Numbered from the stretch's first letter, positions 24,561 through 35,640 are shown. The stretch: DNA of 64,000 nucleotides from Gambelia wislizenii (GCA_030847615.1 JAUMIR010000003.1:284946265-285010264); one strand, 5' to 3'. Notes: generated by a model not told the origin, from the sequence alone. Numbers and translations: made by a program.

Positions 24561-25019
24561 GGACTCTATAGGGGAGCTGGACACATCATCCTTCAGTGTC
24601 CCGGGTGCCAGTGCCATAGAACTCCTTTAGTTGGTGCAGCTGACTGGCTTTTAAGGTGGGTTTTAAGGTCAGATTGGAAGACAGATCAGAACTATGTATG
24701 CCATGCAGGATCTCAGCCTTTGGTTGTTTATGCAGTATTTACTTGATATCTTGCCTTTCTCTCACCTTGGGTCCCATTCAGCAGAAAAGTAGGATTAAAA
24801 AAAGTATATATTCTAGTGAATTGTTTCAGACTTTCTTATGAACCAGAGACAGTGAGCTTGACTGTAGCTTCTTAGGGAATATATTAAGCAACAGTAGCCC
24901 TCAATATAGCCCTTCATGGAAATGTCATTTAGCAAAATGTCCAGTTTAACTATGAACCAATGGCAAATCCCATCACTCCTAATGCATTTGTTGCTGGGAA
25001 GTGTGAAACACTCTTTTAA
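24561..25019. other. Noncoding sequence
   Basis: Nothing identified beyond short frames. Confidence 0.3.
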
Positions 25020-25331
25020 AGGAGATTATCAGACACGGGGGAACATGCCAAAAATTGCATTCCCAACCACATCAGATGATCGCTACAAGAACAGAAAGGG
25101 TGACCTTACCAGATGCCCACGTCCTTCAGCCATTCCCGGGGCATAGCACTGCCACAGATGAGGCTTCTCTTTTGCACTGATGGGAAGAAGCCACTAATCA
25201 AAAGAGAAGTCTTACTGATGCTTGTGCTACACCCCCAGAATGCTGGAGGATGACACCTTCTGGTAAGGTCGCTTCTTCCTGTTCTTCTAGAGATCTTCTG
25301 ACATAGTTTTTGCTGCATCTGATAATCTCCC
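25020..25331. mobile_element. Hairpin MITE 5 (TAA duplication)
   Basis: A 312-bp inverted repeat with ends aggagattatcagacac and, reverse-complemented, gggagattatcagatgc, flanked by TAA at 25017-25019 and 25332-25334. Near the middle gacttctcttttgat and gcttctcttttgcac face each other. The ends differ from the family at 460/8588/17419 but the architecture and the 3-bp duplication are alike. Confidence 0.68.
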
Positions 25332-25385
25332 TAAGGAAACAGATTATAGGATATGGTGGGTGTATGTACCTACATCTCTCTTTCA

Positions 25386-25441
25386 ATGAACAAACACATC
25401 TTTATTATGGTCATAGACCAGCACAGCTCTTTCAATGTAAA
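25386..25441 (-). mobile_element. L2-like LINE 3' tail fragment
   Basis: The plus strand reads ctttattatggtcatagacc then agcacagc, the reverse complement of the tail gctggtctatgactgtaata seen at about 21680. Only the last ~55 bp are present. Confidence 0.55.
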
Positions 25442-26663
25442 AATCATATTTCATAATACAACAATAAAACTGATTGAGCAACAACATTTTCATTTTGATA
25501 TTACATATATTTACCATGTGTTCACCAAAAATACAGTTCTTTCTTGCTCCCCGCCATCCAATGTTTCATAGAGTTCCAAATAAACCTGAGTTGATAGTTC
25601 AAATTAGTACTTGCAGGACATTCAGGTACAGAAGTCCAAAGAATGCACAGGGTGGTATGCTGATTAACATTTTATTGGTCTTATGTTCGATAGGCAAATG
25701 CCATTAAATATATTTTATAACTTCTGCAAACTCCAGTGGTGCATGGGTCCTTATATTCATTCAGAACATAGCGGTTATTTTGAAGACACCCCTCAAAGCA
25801 CTGAGGGAGATGGTGATTCTTTTTCAAAGCATGTCAAAAGCACATACAAAGCGTGTGTAGCACTACTGCAGTAACATGCTTTGTTGTTGTTGTTTACATA
25901 ATTTGATTTGTTGAGCTGCAAAGTGTTTTAAATATGATCAAGTTTAAAAGAACAGGTTGGTTTGTTCAAGGAGACAACCTAAAGAACTACAAATGTAAAT
26001 AAAACTATGCAAATGCTAGGGTATTAAGAGGTTTAGAGCACGGAATTTCTGAAGCATGGCCTTTTAAAATAGGGTCTAACACCTGGAAATCTGTATGTGA
26101 ATGAAGTCCAAGTTCTGGAGGGCTCACAAAATCCCAGATTGCTAAAACTACGTGCTGGTGGCTAAGAATGTAAGAATTTCTCCCAACGCGTTTTCAAGTC
26201 CTGATGAATGAGCATGGTGTACATGGTGAGAACTGGAAAAGAAAAAGAAGAGAAAAAAGATACTAGCACTGACAGGGAATTTCCCCCCACTGAAGCATCT
26301 GAAACATTTCCATCCCTTCAGCCCCATACCACCATGAATGTCCATTTGACACCATCAAGCTGCACAACATTCAAGCATTGCCTTCTCTTGTCCTGCAGCT
26401 GGTTAGGCCTACCTCTAAAGAACAGGAGAAGCAGGAGAAGACCTATGTCTGACCTTACAACTTCTCCTGCACAGAAAATCAGAATGTCAGGGAGAAGGCT
26501 AGGCTCCCACCCTTTCTCCTAACATCAAGTTTTTCTACTTATCGGCATCTTCTTCCATGCAGACACACACTTTGGTCATGTGAGTTTCCACCCGCAGTAA
26601 GTGGTACAGTCCAGACATAGCCATATGATCTCATTTAGCTGTTTAAAAGAACCAACAGCCTTA
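25442..26663. other. Noncoding sequence
   Basis: No gene or RNA seen; frames are short. May contain old repeats. Confidence 0.35.
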
Positions 26664-26946
26664 CTGAACTCCGAAGAAAAGCAGCAAAGCAGCAGAAATG
26701 TCCTGTCTTTCCTGCTACCTTATTGCATGATGTCAGCATTCTTTCATTCTGGTCCCAAGGGGGACTGAAGTAAAACCATGTCTTTTTGCTAACCAGAAAA
26801 ATCCATTTGCAAAAAGACATGGTTTTACCTTGGTTCCTCATGGGACTGGAACAAAAGAATGCCAGAAGAACATAGATGCCATGTGGTAAGGCAACAGGAA
26901 AGATGGAATGTTCCTGTTGCTTAGCCACTTTTCTTCAGAGTGTGGT
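26664..26946. mobile_element. Hairpin MITE 4, distinct family
   Basis: A long inverted repeat with arms that share accatgtctttttgc and, on the other side, gcaaaaagacatggttttac; outer parts actccgaagaaaag and cttttcttcagagt also pair. The loop, near 26790-26815, is about 20 bp. No clean 3-bp duplication. A nonautonomous foldback element. Confidence 0.65.
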
Positions 26947-27189
26947 AAACCCCTTAATCTTAGTAGCAAGGTCTGCTGTACCAAGCTGGTGTATTTGAGC
27001 TGTACTCAAGAATCATGCCATTTCACAGTTATGCCATGGCACACATAGGATTGAAATTATGTCGGTATGAAATTGCAGTGCAAACTGCAATGCTGGTATT
27101 GGATAAAGGTGCCACTGGCTGAAATGAACATTATTCTCATGGCATGATCCTATTTCTAATATGGCACTAAAAGTCAACAGAAGAGAGTG
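26947..27189. other. Noncoding sequence
   Basis: Short unclassified stretch. Confidence 0.3.
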
Positions 27190-28690
27190 TTTCCACGATG
27201 GATGTACTGTCACACAAACTCTTGGAGTTTGTTATACAGAGGAAAGGGGAAACCAAGCATAGTCAGACATGCATTCTAGACTTTAAGAAAGCTGATTTCA
27301 GAGAACTTAGGGAATTACTGGGGGTGATCCCATGGTCAGGAATACTAAAAGAGAAAGGAGTTCATGATGGATGGGAGTTTCTTAAAAGTGAGATATTGAA
27401 GGCATAATTTCAAACAGTTCCAGTGAACAGGAAAAAGGGGAAGTGTCTAAAGAAACCAGGATGGATGTTGAAAGAACTTTCAACTGAGCTAAAACTTAAA
27501 AAGGACATGTACAAGAAATGGAAAGAGAGAGAAATCATCGAAGAAGAATTCAGTCAAATAACCAGCTCATGTAGGGGGAAAGTCAGAAAAGCTAAACCAC
27601 AGAACAAGCTCAGGCTTGCTAGAGAGGTTAAAAACAATCAAAAGGGCTTTTTTTTTTTTTTTTTGGTTATGTCCATAGCAAAAGGAAAAGCAAGGAAGTG
27701 GTAGGATCATTGCGGGGAGAAGATGCCAAAATTCTAACAGGGGAGAAAGAAAAGGCAGAGCTACTCAACACCTTCTTGCCTCAGTCTTCTCCCAATAGGA
27801 GAACAGAGCTCAACCTGGGGAAAATGGAGCAGATTATACAGTGGGGAAATACAGCACAGAATAGGTAAAGAGGTAGTTCAGGAATACCTGGCCAGTATAA
27901 ATGAGTTCAAGTCTCCAGGGTAGATGAACTTCATCCAAGGGTATTAAAAGAACTGGCAGAGTAATTTCAGAACCACTGTCAATAATTTTTGAGAATTCCT
28001 CAAGAACAGGAGAGGTCCCAGCAGACTGGAGGAGGGCAAATATTGTCCCTGTCTTTAAAAGCGGGAGGGGGGAGGCCCAAATAATTACCGCCCAGTCAGC
28101 CTGACATCAATACTAGAACAGATTCTAGAGTAGATCATTAAACAGTCTGTAAGTATTTAGAAAGGAATGCCATGATCACAAAAAGTCAACGTAGGTTTCT
28201 CAAAAAAAAAAAAAAAAGTCATGCCAGACTAATCTTATCTCTTTTTTGGTAGAGTTACATATTTGGTAGATGAAGGGAATGCTGTGGATGTAGTGTAACT
28301 TGATTTCAGTAAGGCCGTTGACAAAGTCCCCCATGATAATCTTGCAAACATTTTAGTAACATGTGGGCTAGACAATGCGACTCTTAGGTGGATTTGTAAT
28401 TGGTTGACAGACCAAATCCAAAGGGTAGTCACCAACGGCTCCTCTTTATCCTGGAGAGAAGTGACCAGTGGGATGCCATAGGATTCTGTCATGGGCCCAG
28501 TGCTATTCAACATCTTTATCAATGACTTGGATGAGGAAGTAGAGGTAGTATGCTTATCAAGTTTGCAGATGACACTAAATTAGGAAGGGTAGCTAATACC
28601 CCAGAGGACAGGATCAGAATTCAAAATGACCTTAACATATTAGAAAGCTGGGCCAAAACTAACAAAATTAATTTCAAATGAAGAAACATC
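27190..28690 (+). mobile_element. CR1-type LINE: ORF2 linker and RT pieces
   Basis: Plus-strand pieces read FKKADFRELRELLGVIPW, WMLKELSTELKLKKDMYKKW and KVRKAKPQNKLRLAREVKNN, then after frameshifts DFSKAVDKVPHDNL, then WICNWLTDQIQRVVTNGSS, then VMGPVLFNIFINDLDEEVE and FADDTKLGRVANTPEDRIRI. These are, in order, the linker and the fingers/palm of a CR1 reverse transcriptase, including the catalytic FADD motif. The start abuts the missing portion of the element broken at 24560. Many stops are present. Confidence 0.85.
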
Positions 28691-29499
28691 AAAAGTCTTA
28701 AAACCATAATTTTATCAACAATCCTTCAATAACCTCCTAATCAGTTATTCTGATTGGTATTTTATGAACATGTCTATATACTATCTATGCTAAAGAAAAG
28801 TGAAAGTGATCAGTTGCCTCTGTGCCAGACTAATGTGAACAATGACCAACAATCCTGTACACATAACTCATGTTTCAGCAGGGCACAGATAAACCACAGA
28901 AGAGCCTTTGGTTAAAACCCTGTATATTCATAAGAAATTATTTTCACAAAAAAAGCCTACTTCATTAATGCAGACAATTTCTTTACTGTGAAATAAAAAG
29001 AGCTGAAGAGTACAGAATGTGTTTGCCTTTTACAAATGTTAGCCTTCACAGTTCATAGCACTACTGAATTTTTGATACCTAATTGCATTACCATTCCTGC
29101 CATTTGCAAATGGCACTGGAGCTAGCAGACGTATCCTTCGAATAACTTCTCTTAATGCAGTGCAGAGTTTCTCAGCAACACTTTCAAGTATGTCCAATGC
29201 TATTTTGCTAAAACCAAGATGTGTACAGTTTTTCTAAGGGCAGTTTCACAGAAATAGTACAACTATACAAAGGAGAAATGTCCATCTTTTTTTCAGCAGA
29301 ATCTTTAGGATTATGGACTATTGTTTTAAGCATCCACAGCTAGCCTCAGGTTGAGAAAAAGAGTGGGAATTATTTCCTTAGGGCCAAATGAGTTTTGAGA
29401 TGATTGTGTCTCTTTACAGTAGCATCTCTTATCAAATAAACATCTTCTTTTAGGAAAAAATATAGGCTGATTCAATGTAAAAACTGCTTTATCAAGTGT
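28690..29499. other. Unique sequence, possibly distal HUNK 3' UTR
   Basis: AT-rich sequence with no open frame, mobile element or tandem repeat that I recognise. It may be distal 3' UTR of HUNK if a later polyadenylation site is used. Confidence 0.25.
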
Positions 29500-30079
29500 C
29501 TTGCTCTGAACAACTAGCTTTTGTGCTTTTATTTGAAGTCCTGTTTCTTCATCATCCCTGTGCATGAATTAAGAGAGCACATCTACTTTAGAAACAAGGG
29601 GACAAACCCACGTTGTCCTTTATTATTTTTCCTCTCTTTGAGTGACAGGACCAAGTGCGTACCAGTGAAATAGAAATTATGGCTATAACAAGTCCATCAA
29701 GCATGGCATCAGAAACAAAAGAGCCATTCTATGATTCTGCTTTCTGCTGTTAAATCAAACTATTCGGTGGAATGGTCTTTTGCTGACATACGCTTATGTG
29801 TACTAGTATGATACAACCCAAATGTACCAAAAATACCAACCTTTGAAAGATAGTGTAGGCCTTTAAAATGAAGTAAGACTTTACAACACTTAAAATAGTT
29901 GTCCTTTTGTCAACTGCACCAGCCAAACACCACTAAGGTAAGTGGCTCTGCAATTTCCTTATTAGGTGTGATGAGAATTATACAGAGAAAATATTATGAC
30001 CACCAAGCCTTCAATACTTCTATGGGAAAGTCCCAGAAATCAGGAGTACACACAAGCTTAAGCTTTCAGTATGGACATC
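29500..30079 (-). other. HUNK: Probable start of the HUNK 3' UTR
   Basis: The sequence downstream of the HUNK stop contains no recognisable repeat until the CR1 piece ending near 28690, as expected for 3' UTR. Two minus-strand AATAAA hexamers are candidates for polyadenylation: 29619-29624, followed by a GT-rich stretch, and 29528-29533, followed by gttgttc. Which is used, or whether the UTR runs further, cannot be told from sequence. Confidence 0.4.
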
Positions 30080-30747
30080 TCAGCACTGGCCATTTATAGG
30101 GTCCATTATATTGAATGAAATCTGTGTGGGGCTCATTTGCTGCAGCTGAGGCATTCTTGCTTCCAGAGTCTTCTCTGTTGGTGATCCTACTGACTGATTG
30201 CGTTTCCGCATCATCTGTCCAATCCCCATCATGGGGAAACGGCCCCTGCTCTTCACACAGTTAGGGCTTCCCAGAGGATTAGATGTATTATTTAGCTGGG
30301 TTGGTGAGACAGCTTCCTCTCGGAAAGAACTACTCTTTTCATCATATGTGAAGGACAGCTGAGTGGGATGCACTGGACTTTTTGTGGGACTGGGAGAAGT
30401 GCCTGCTGGTTGGAAGAGTGGAGACAATGTCCTTTCACTGGAACTTCTGCGACCAAAATTTACTGGTGAGCTCAACATTCGATACTGGTGTGTGGGGGAA
30501 ACTTGGTCTATTTGGTCCTCTCTGTCACCAGTTTCAAAAGAATGTACAATATTTAGAATCAAGGGAGAATCCAAGTTCTGGCTGCCAGGGCTGGAGGGTT
30601 CTTGTTGAGGAGAATCCTGCCGCTTTGTGAGCCTTGGGGTCCTTGGAGCAGGTTGCTGAATCTCAAGGTACTCCAAAGAATAGGAGGTGACGCAACCTGT
30701 CTTGGCTGATGCTGATTCATGGAAAGGGCTCAAACCACTTGGAGAAT
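30080..30747 (-). CDS. HUNK: HUNK last coding exon with stop codon
   Basis: Minus-strand exon from a gattgtgttgtag acceptor to a TGA at 30080-30082. The first two bases complete an Asp codon. It encodes 222 residues: DSPSGLSPFHESASAKTG, then a Pro/Ser-rich stretch with PAPRTPRLTKR, RSSSERTLSPL, PLGSPNCVKSRGRFPMMGIG, QMMRKRNQSV, and the C terminus DPINGQC. The GSPNCVKSRGRFPMMGIGQM block near the end is the most diagnostic tail motif of HUNK, and the RTLSP and similar Ser-Pro sites could be phosphorylated (inference). No frameshift is seen. The open frame extends upstream past the acceptor to 30910 by chance. Confidence 0.95.
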
Positions 30748-31507
30748 CTACAACACAATCAAGAAAAAGTTTGGGGGGGATCATTGTGAATTTGTTTTGT
30801 TTTGTTTGTTTCGTCCTATATACAGAGTAGCCCCAAAGTAGGTATACAGTATAGTGTGCAGTTCTCTTCCCAACTGTCATTCTGACTCCATTCACACATC
30901 TTCTACTCACACATTCTCTCCCCCTCCCATCAACATTCTAAACAAGTGTATACCTACTTTTGGGCCACCTGGTGTGTGTGTGTATGTGTGTCTTTAGTCC
31001 TTTAGTTGTTTATAGTTTTTTATATAGATAGATAGAATTTTAGTTAACTAGTCAAGTAAGAACTTCTCCAAGCTAGGACTGAGGAAAGGTACTGTTAATG
31101 ATATCAGGCTTTGGCCTGTCAAATCCAAATGCTAAAACATTAAAATTATCTGCAGAACAATATAGTACAGTAAATACAACAGTAATTCAAAATGTGTCAT
31201 TGCCCACTTGTGTATACCTACTTATTTTCTATATCAGGGGAAGGGAATGCCTGGCCCTCCAGATGTTCCTGTACTACAACATTTACCAGACCTTGCCAGT
31301 ACAACCAGTAAGGGGTCATGAGAGTTGCCACATGTTCCCCATCCTGCCCCAGAGGGGTTGCCCTGCTTGTTCTTTCTCCAGGCTGTACTGACACACTTTG
31401 CCACCTGCCAGCTTCTTTGGAAAATAATTATATCCATTATTATTATCATCATCACTCCTTTGTTTTGTCTCAAACCCTCTTTTTTTATTGATCATCTTCT
31501 TTCTTTG
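30748..31507. other. HUNK last intron, proximal part
   Basis: Intronic sequence upstream of the last exon. Contains a microsatellite (tg)n at about 30970-30990, a gataga tract near 31020 and a repeat-like segment at about 31235-31300. No exon of another gene is seen. Confidence 0.5.
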
Positions 31508-31727
31508 GCTGCATCTGCACTGCAGAAATAGTCCAGTTTGCCACCACTTTAACTGCCATGGCTCAATGCTATGGAATCCTAGGATTTGTAGTCTGTTGTG
31601 GCATTAGAGCTCTCTGACAGAGAAAGCTAAATATCTCACAAAACTACAAATCCCAGATTCCCATAGCACTGAGCCATGACAATTAAAGTGGTGTCAAACT
31701 GAATTATTTCTGCAGTGCAGATGCAGC
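31508..31727. mobile_element. Palindromic MITE with CTTTG duplication
   Basis: A 220-bp inverted repeat. Ends gctgcatctgcactgcagaa and its mirror ttctgcagtgcagatgcagc are perfect over 20 bases, with internal halves ggctcaatgctatggaatcc and attcccatagcactgagcca. CTTTG at 31503-31507 and 31728-31732 flanks it. It is a familiar type of reptile MITE, hAT-like by appearance but with only 5 bp duplicated. Confidence 0.8.
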
Positions 31728-31829
31728 CTTTGTCTCTTGCTTTTATTTTATGTTTTATTCTCATTTAAATTTTCTCTTTGTGTCCCTCTATATAATTTCT
31801 TTCCTAAACACTCAGTGTACATACATACC

Positions 31830-32327
31830 CCCCCTCTCTGGCTTTTCTTCGCAAACGAAGATTCAGGAAGGACTCATCCCGCGCTTTCTGCAAGCGCGCT
31901 GATGACTAAAAAGGCCATTCGAGCCTGTGCAATCAATTTTTTTGGTGGAGCGCAGCGTGCACAGAACTGGCCTCACCCTTTAAACCAGAGATTCATCTGC
32001 CATGGCCTTGCAAGCATGGATGTGGCAGCGAGGTCCTCGGGCCGTAGGTTTGATTAGAGTTTCCTTCTCTTAGATGGTTGACCTTACAGGGTTGGACGAG
32101 CACCATCTGCCCGGGTTTGGGATTAGAGTTTTCCTTCTCCTAGGACGGTTGCCACAAGGCTAGAGAGCCCATCCTGCCCTTTGACGCTCTTTGTCAGACC
32201 CTTCGGTTTTGACCTGTCTGGCATGGGAGACCCTACCAGTGGCTATTATGCCACCGCCAGCATAGCTCAAAACATCATTAGGGTATGTAAGCCTCTCTCC
32301 CATGACAAGGGGGCATCAATGGAGAGG
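31830..32327 (-). mobile_element. SINE-like internally deleted LINE with 10-bp duplication
   Basis: CATACATACC at 31820-31829 and 32328-32337 flanks the element. On the minus strand its 3' 90 bp is the RTE-like LINE tail (gattcaggaaggactcatcc, cttcgcaaacgaag, tctctctggct) seen elsewhere in the window. The rest (5') is a noncoding leader with agggtctcccatgccagaca and ggtcaaccatctaagagaag, resembling LINE 5' UTR. The two are joined with no coding body, so it looks like a nonautonomous derivative mobilised by the LINE. Confidence 0.75.
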
Positions 32328-32337
32328 CATACATACC

Positions 32338-32858
32338 ACACACAAACTGAAATGTTAGGCTTTTTTCACATTAATTGGTGACTTTCCTTGATTCTTTCAA
32401 TTTAACTCCTATGGATTCCAAGTGCTAGACAAAGGAAATCTGTTATCATGTCTTTTGCCAGGCTAATCAATCTAAACCCACAACAGAGGACCAAAAAAAG
32501 GAAAGATAATTATATACTAAGAAGTCTGAATAGAGGAAGGAAACCTCTTTGAAAAGCCAGTAAGAATGTGATCTTACTGGCAGTCAGGAAACAGACACAT
32601 TTCCAAATGAGCAATTACTCAAAGAACATAATTTGTCTTTTCTGGAAAGCATCTAGATGCTTGGTCAATTTTCTTAACTGCTGATTCAGAAATGTGAGTA
32701 TTTATCACTGGCCATCTGCAAAGTGGAGAGGAATGGCTAATGTTGTTTGCCTGATATATGTATTATTGTTTTATTAACTCTGTGCCCTATGCTTGTGTCT
32801 CCCCCTCAAAATGGCTCATGGCAGCATATCTTATATGTTACATATGTGTTACATCCAT
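32338..32858. other. HUNK intron sequence
   Basis: Intronic; no repeat or exon is recognised. Confidence 0.4.
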
Positions 32859-32870
32859 ATATAAATAACA

Positions 32871-33365
32871 CTGTCCTTGAGCAAGAAGGGATCACTAGCA
32901 TTGAGGCCATGATATTGAGAACACAGCTGTGCTGGGCAGGGCACATTTCTAGGATGGAGGACCATTGCCTGCCAAAAATAGTACTCTACGGTGAACTCGC
33001 CATGGGTCAGCATAAGAGGGGCACTCCAAAAAAAGCGATACAAGGATTCCCTGAAACAACATCTCAGGCTTGGCCAAATTGATCACCAACAATGGTCCGC
33101 CCTGGCCTCACATCGGGAGGCATGGAGACGCACTATCCACAATGCTGCAGCCTTATTTGAGAACTCATGCCGAACAAGTCTTGAAGAGAAACCACAAGAG
33201 AGAAAGAATCACAACCCGGAAACATCACCCAAGGAGACCCTCTGCTGTGCTTTCTGCAACCGGACTTGTTTATCTCGGATTGGCCTTTTCAGTCATCAGC
33301 ATGCTTGCAGAAAGTGCGGGATGAGTCCTTCCTGAATCTTCGTTTGCGAAGAAAAAACAGAGAGA
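32871..33365 (+). mobile_element. RTE-like LINE 3' end with 12-bp duplication
   Basis: ATATAAATAACA occurs at 32859-32870 and 33366-33377. Between them, plus-strand frames read ITSIEAMILRTQLCWAGHIS, RMEDHCLPKIVLYGELAMGQ and then, in another frame, RYKDSLKQHLRLGQ and CCAFCNRTCLSRIGLFSHQH, the last being a C-C-H-C/H zinc-finger-like C terminus. It ends with cttcgtttgcgaagaaaaaa cagagag. A 5'-truncated insertion with a frameshift near 33040. Confidence 0.85.
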
Positions 33366-33377
33366 ATATAAATAACA

Positions 33378-34136
33378 TGTGCACACACAAATTGTAAAAT
33401 ATAAAATGGTCCTAACATTCTAAAATGAATTGGTTGAAAAAAATAATATGAGTGTAGGATGAGACCAAACTAAAAAGCCATCCCCATGTTACTGCTTTTG
33501 GAGCAAACAGCAAAGTTACATCTACATTTACATCAGTTTTATACCAGTTTATCATGGCTTCCCCTAAGAATCCAGTCTGATGTTACTGCTGAAAAAATCA
33601 TTAACACACACAACATGTCACACTACTCAGTGTTCTTTTGGGGAAACCATTACAGTTAAAATGGCTTAAGTGTAAATGTGCTCTAGTTCCCTTAACAGAA
33701 TTAGTGTTTCTCTGGGAAGAGTGAATGTCTATTGAAGTAGCTTAAGACTGCTGTCTTATGTATCCTTACCATTCTCACTGAATGCATGCCCCAGTCAGCC
33801 GCTGAGTTTATCAAGATAGACCTTCTAATTTTTCTGAAACTAGTGGAACACCACTGAGCCACATCATGAAGGTAGGCCTCTCTCTGGAATACAGTACTCA
33901 GTTTCATCTGAGAGTCAGAGACTGTATTCAGCTTTAAACACCTCCTGAAAATGTTTTACACAATGGCTCCCTGGCTGATAATAACTGCTCTGTTTTTATA
34001 TTATTTTTGGAGGGTTTTAAAGTATTTTTTATCATTTAAATTGTTTTTAAGCTGTTTTATATTGTTTTTTATATTGCATCAGATGTAGATTTTTATGTAC
34101 ATCCATGAGAGACTTTATTACATCAAGAGGTGTACA
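33378..34136. other. HUNK intron sequence
   Basis: No exon or clear repeat is recognised. Confidence 0.4.
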
Positions 34137-34629
34137 CAGGGCCGGTTTAACCTGTCTGCCAGATCCGCATTGGCGGGGGCCCCCGGGGGTGAAGGGCCCC
34201 CCCCTGGTGAGTGCTGATCTTATCTGATGAAGGAGACAGCCAGGAGACAGCAGCTGGCTCCTCCGCTCCTTTGGAGCCCCTTCCCCCTCCCTCCTCAGGC
34301 AGGGCATGGCAATAGCACTGAGCTAGTGTGGGAGATAGAGAAAGGGTTTGCTCTTGGGAAGTTGTAATTTGGAAACAGTCCCTGGCTGCATTGCTGTGAA
34401 GGAGGAAAGGCAGAGCAGCTGGTCGTGTGAGTGAGTGACTGTCTTCAGGGGGACACGGGGGATCTTGGGGGGGGGGCTGCCATGCACAATGGGGTGGTTA
34501 TTTTACTTTTTAACTTGTTGCTGGAGTCAAGACAGATGGCTATCCAGCCTCTGTTTAAAAACCTCTAAAGAAGGAGACTCCACCACATTCCCGCCCTCCT
34601 CCAAAAACCTGCTAGCTTTTAAAAAAAAA

Positions 34630-34709
34630 ATGTCTCCAAAACTAAAGAGAAAGCGAAAGAAACAGCAGCCCTCCGTGGCAGAAGCTGGAGGGAGTTTGCT
34701 GCTACCGCG
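34630..34709 (+). pseudogene. Possible first coding exon of a hAT transposase
   Basis: Plus strand, starting at an ATG: MSPKLKRKRKKQQPSVAEAG then GSLLLPRRR and a gtgagt-type junction at 34707. A short basic start followed by a splice donor resembles the N terminus of some vertebrate hAT transposases, which start with a nuclear-localisation-like basic stretch. This rests only on the basic stretch and its location inside the hAT ends; no downstream exons are identifiable. Confidence 0.3.
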
Positions 34710-34834
34710 GAGACGGTGAGTGTGTGTTTATGAGAGAGACAGGGAATTTGAGCGTTGTCTCGGAAAGGGCTTCTTTCTTTCTTTCTTCCCTTCCCTTCCC
34801 TTGCCAACTGAGTTCAGCCTGCATTTGTGTGTGT

Positions 34835-35050
34835 TTGCCTATGTGCCTTCAAGTCATTTCTGACTAAGGCAAACCTACCATGGGGTTTTCTAGGCAAGGT
34901 TTGTTCAAAGGGTGTGTGCCTTTGCCTTCCTTTGAGGCTGAGAGAGTGTGACTTGCCCAAGGTCAGCCAGTGGGGTATTCATGGCTGAGTAAGGATTCAA
35001 ACCCTGGTCTCCATAGTCATAGTGCAATGCTGAAACTTTTACAACACTCT
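34835..35050 (-). mobile_element. tRNA-derived SINE
   Basis: On the minus strand the head carries a B-box-like ggtttgaatcc, followed by ccactggctgaccttggg and cacactctctcagcctc and the tail ggtttgccttagtcagaaat. This is the arrangement of a lizard tRNA-type SINE. Another head of the same kind, gccagcgtgatgtagtggc, is at 46464-46499. Confidence 0.75.
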
Positions 35051-35188
35051 TAACTCTTTTAACAGAAGAATACTGTATAAAGAATATAAATTAAAATTTG
35101 GAGTAATATTACTGGGAACAATGGTTTTATTGTTGTCACTAAAACACCAGTATCCCATTAGTGTTATGTGAGAGGCATTGGCCTAGAG

Positions 35189-35527
35189 CAGTGGATCTTA
35201 ACCTTTTCTTTACCAGGGACCCCCTTTAAATATCTTTTGTTGCCCCAAGACTTAACTCAAGATTTAAAACCCTAATAATAATAGCTAACAACAACAACAA
35301 TACAATTACACCATCCATTAAACTTTCCCTCAGAGACACTCTTGCTTCTTCCTGCAAGTTTGTGGCTGGAGTGGATTGAATGGCAATGTGCAGGCCAAGC
35401 CAGCCAGCCTTTGCCTTGGTTCCTGTCACATGGCTACTCCACTACAGGGAGGAAGTGGGCCAAGCAGTCTTCAAGCCTTTGTGGACCCCCTGTGAGGACA
35501 TTGCGGACCCCAAGTTAAGAACCACTG
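35189..35527. mobile_element. hAT MITE, 8-bp duplication, nested
   Basis: Ends cagtggatcttaacctt and, reverse-complemented, cagtggttcttaacttg, flanked by gcctagag (35181-35188) and ggctagag (35528-35535), one mismatch in eight. The interior includes a stretch near agggaccccctttaaat and ggaccccctgtgaggaca. A 339-bp nonautonomous hAT of the SPIN-like ends type, inserted in the larger hAT element. Confidence 0.8.
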
Positions 35528-35640
35528 GGCTAGAGAATGCTGGAAAAGGAACAATGCAACCAGATCTTGAGAAGGGTGCTGGCAGGGGGATTCTGGGAGG
35601 TGTAATCCAAGAGTAACTTTCCCAGGCTCTGAATGCAGCC

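Noticed and set aside
30363..30630. Plus-strand frames of 81-82 codons opposite the last HUNK exon
   Set aside because: They are shadows of the HUNK coding strand and have no own support.
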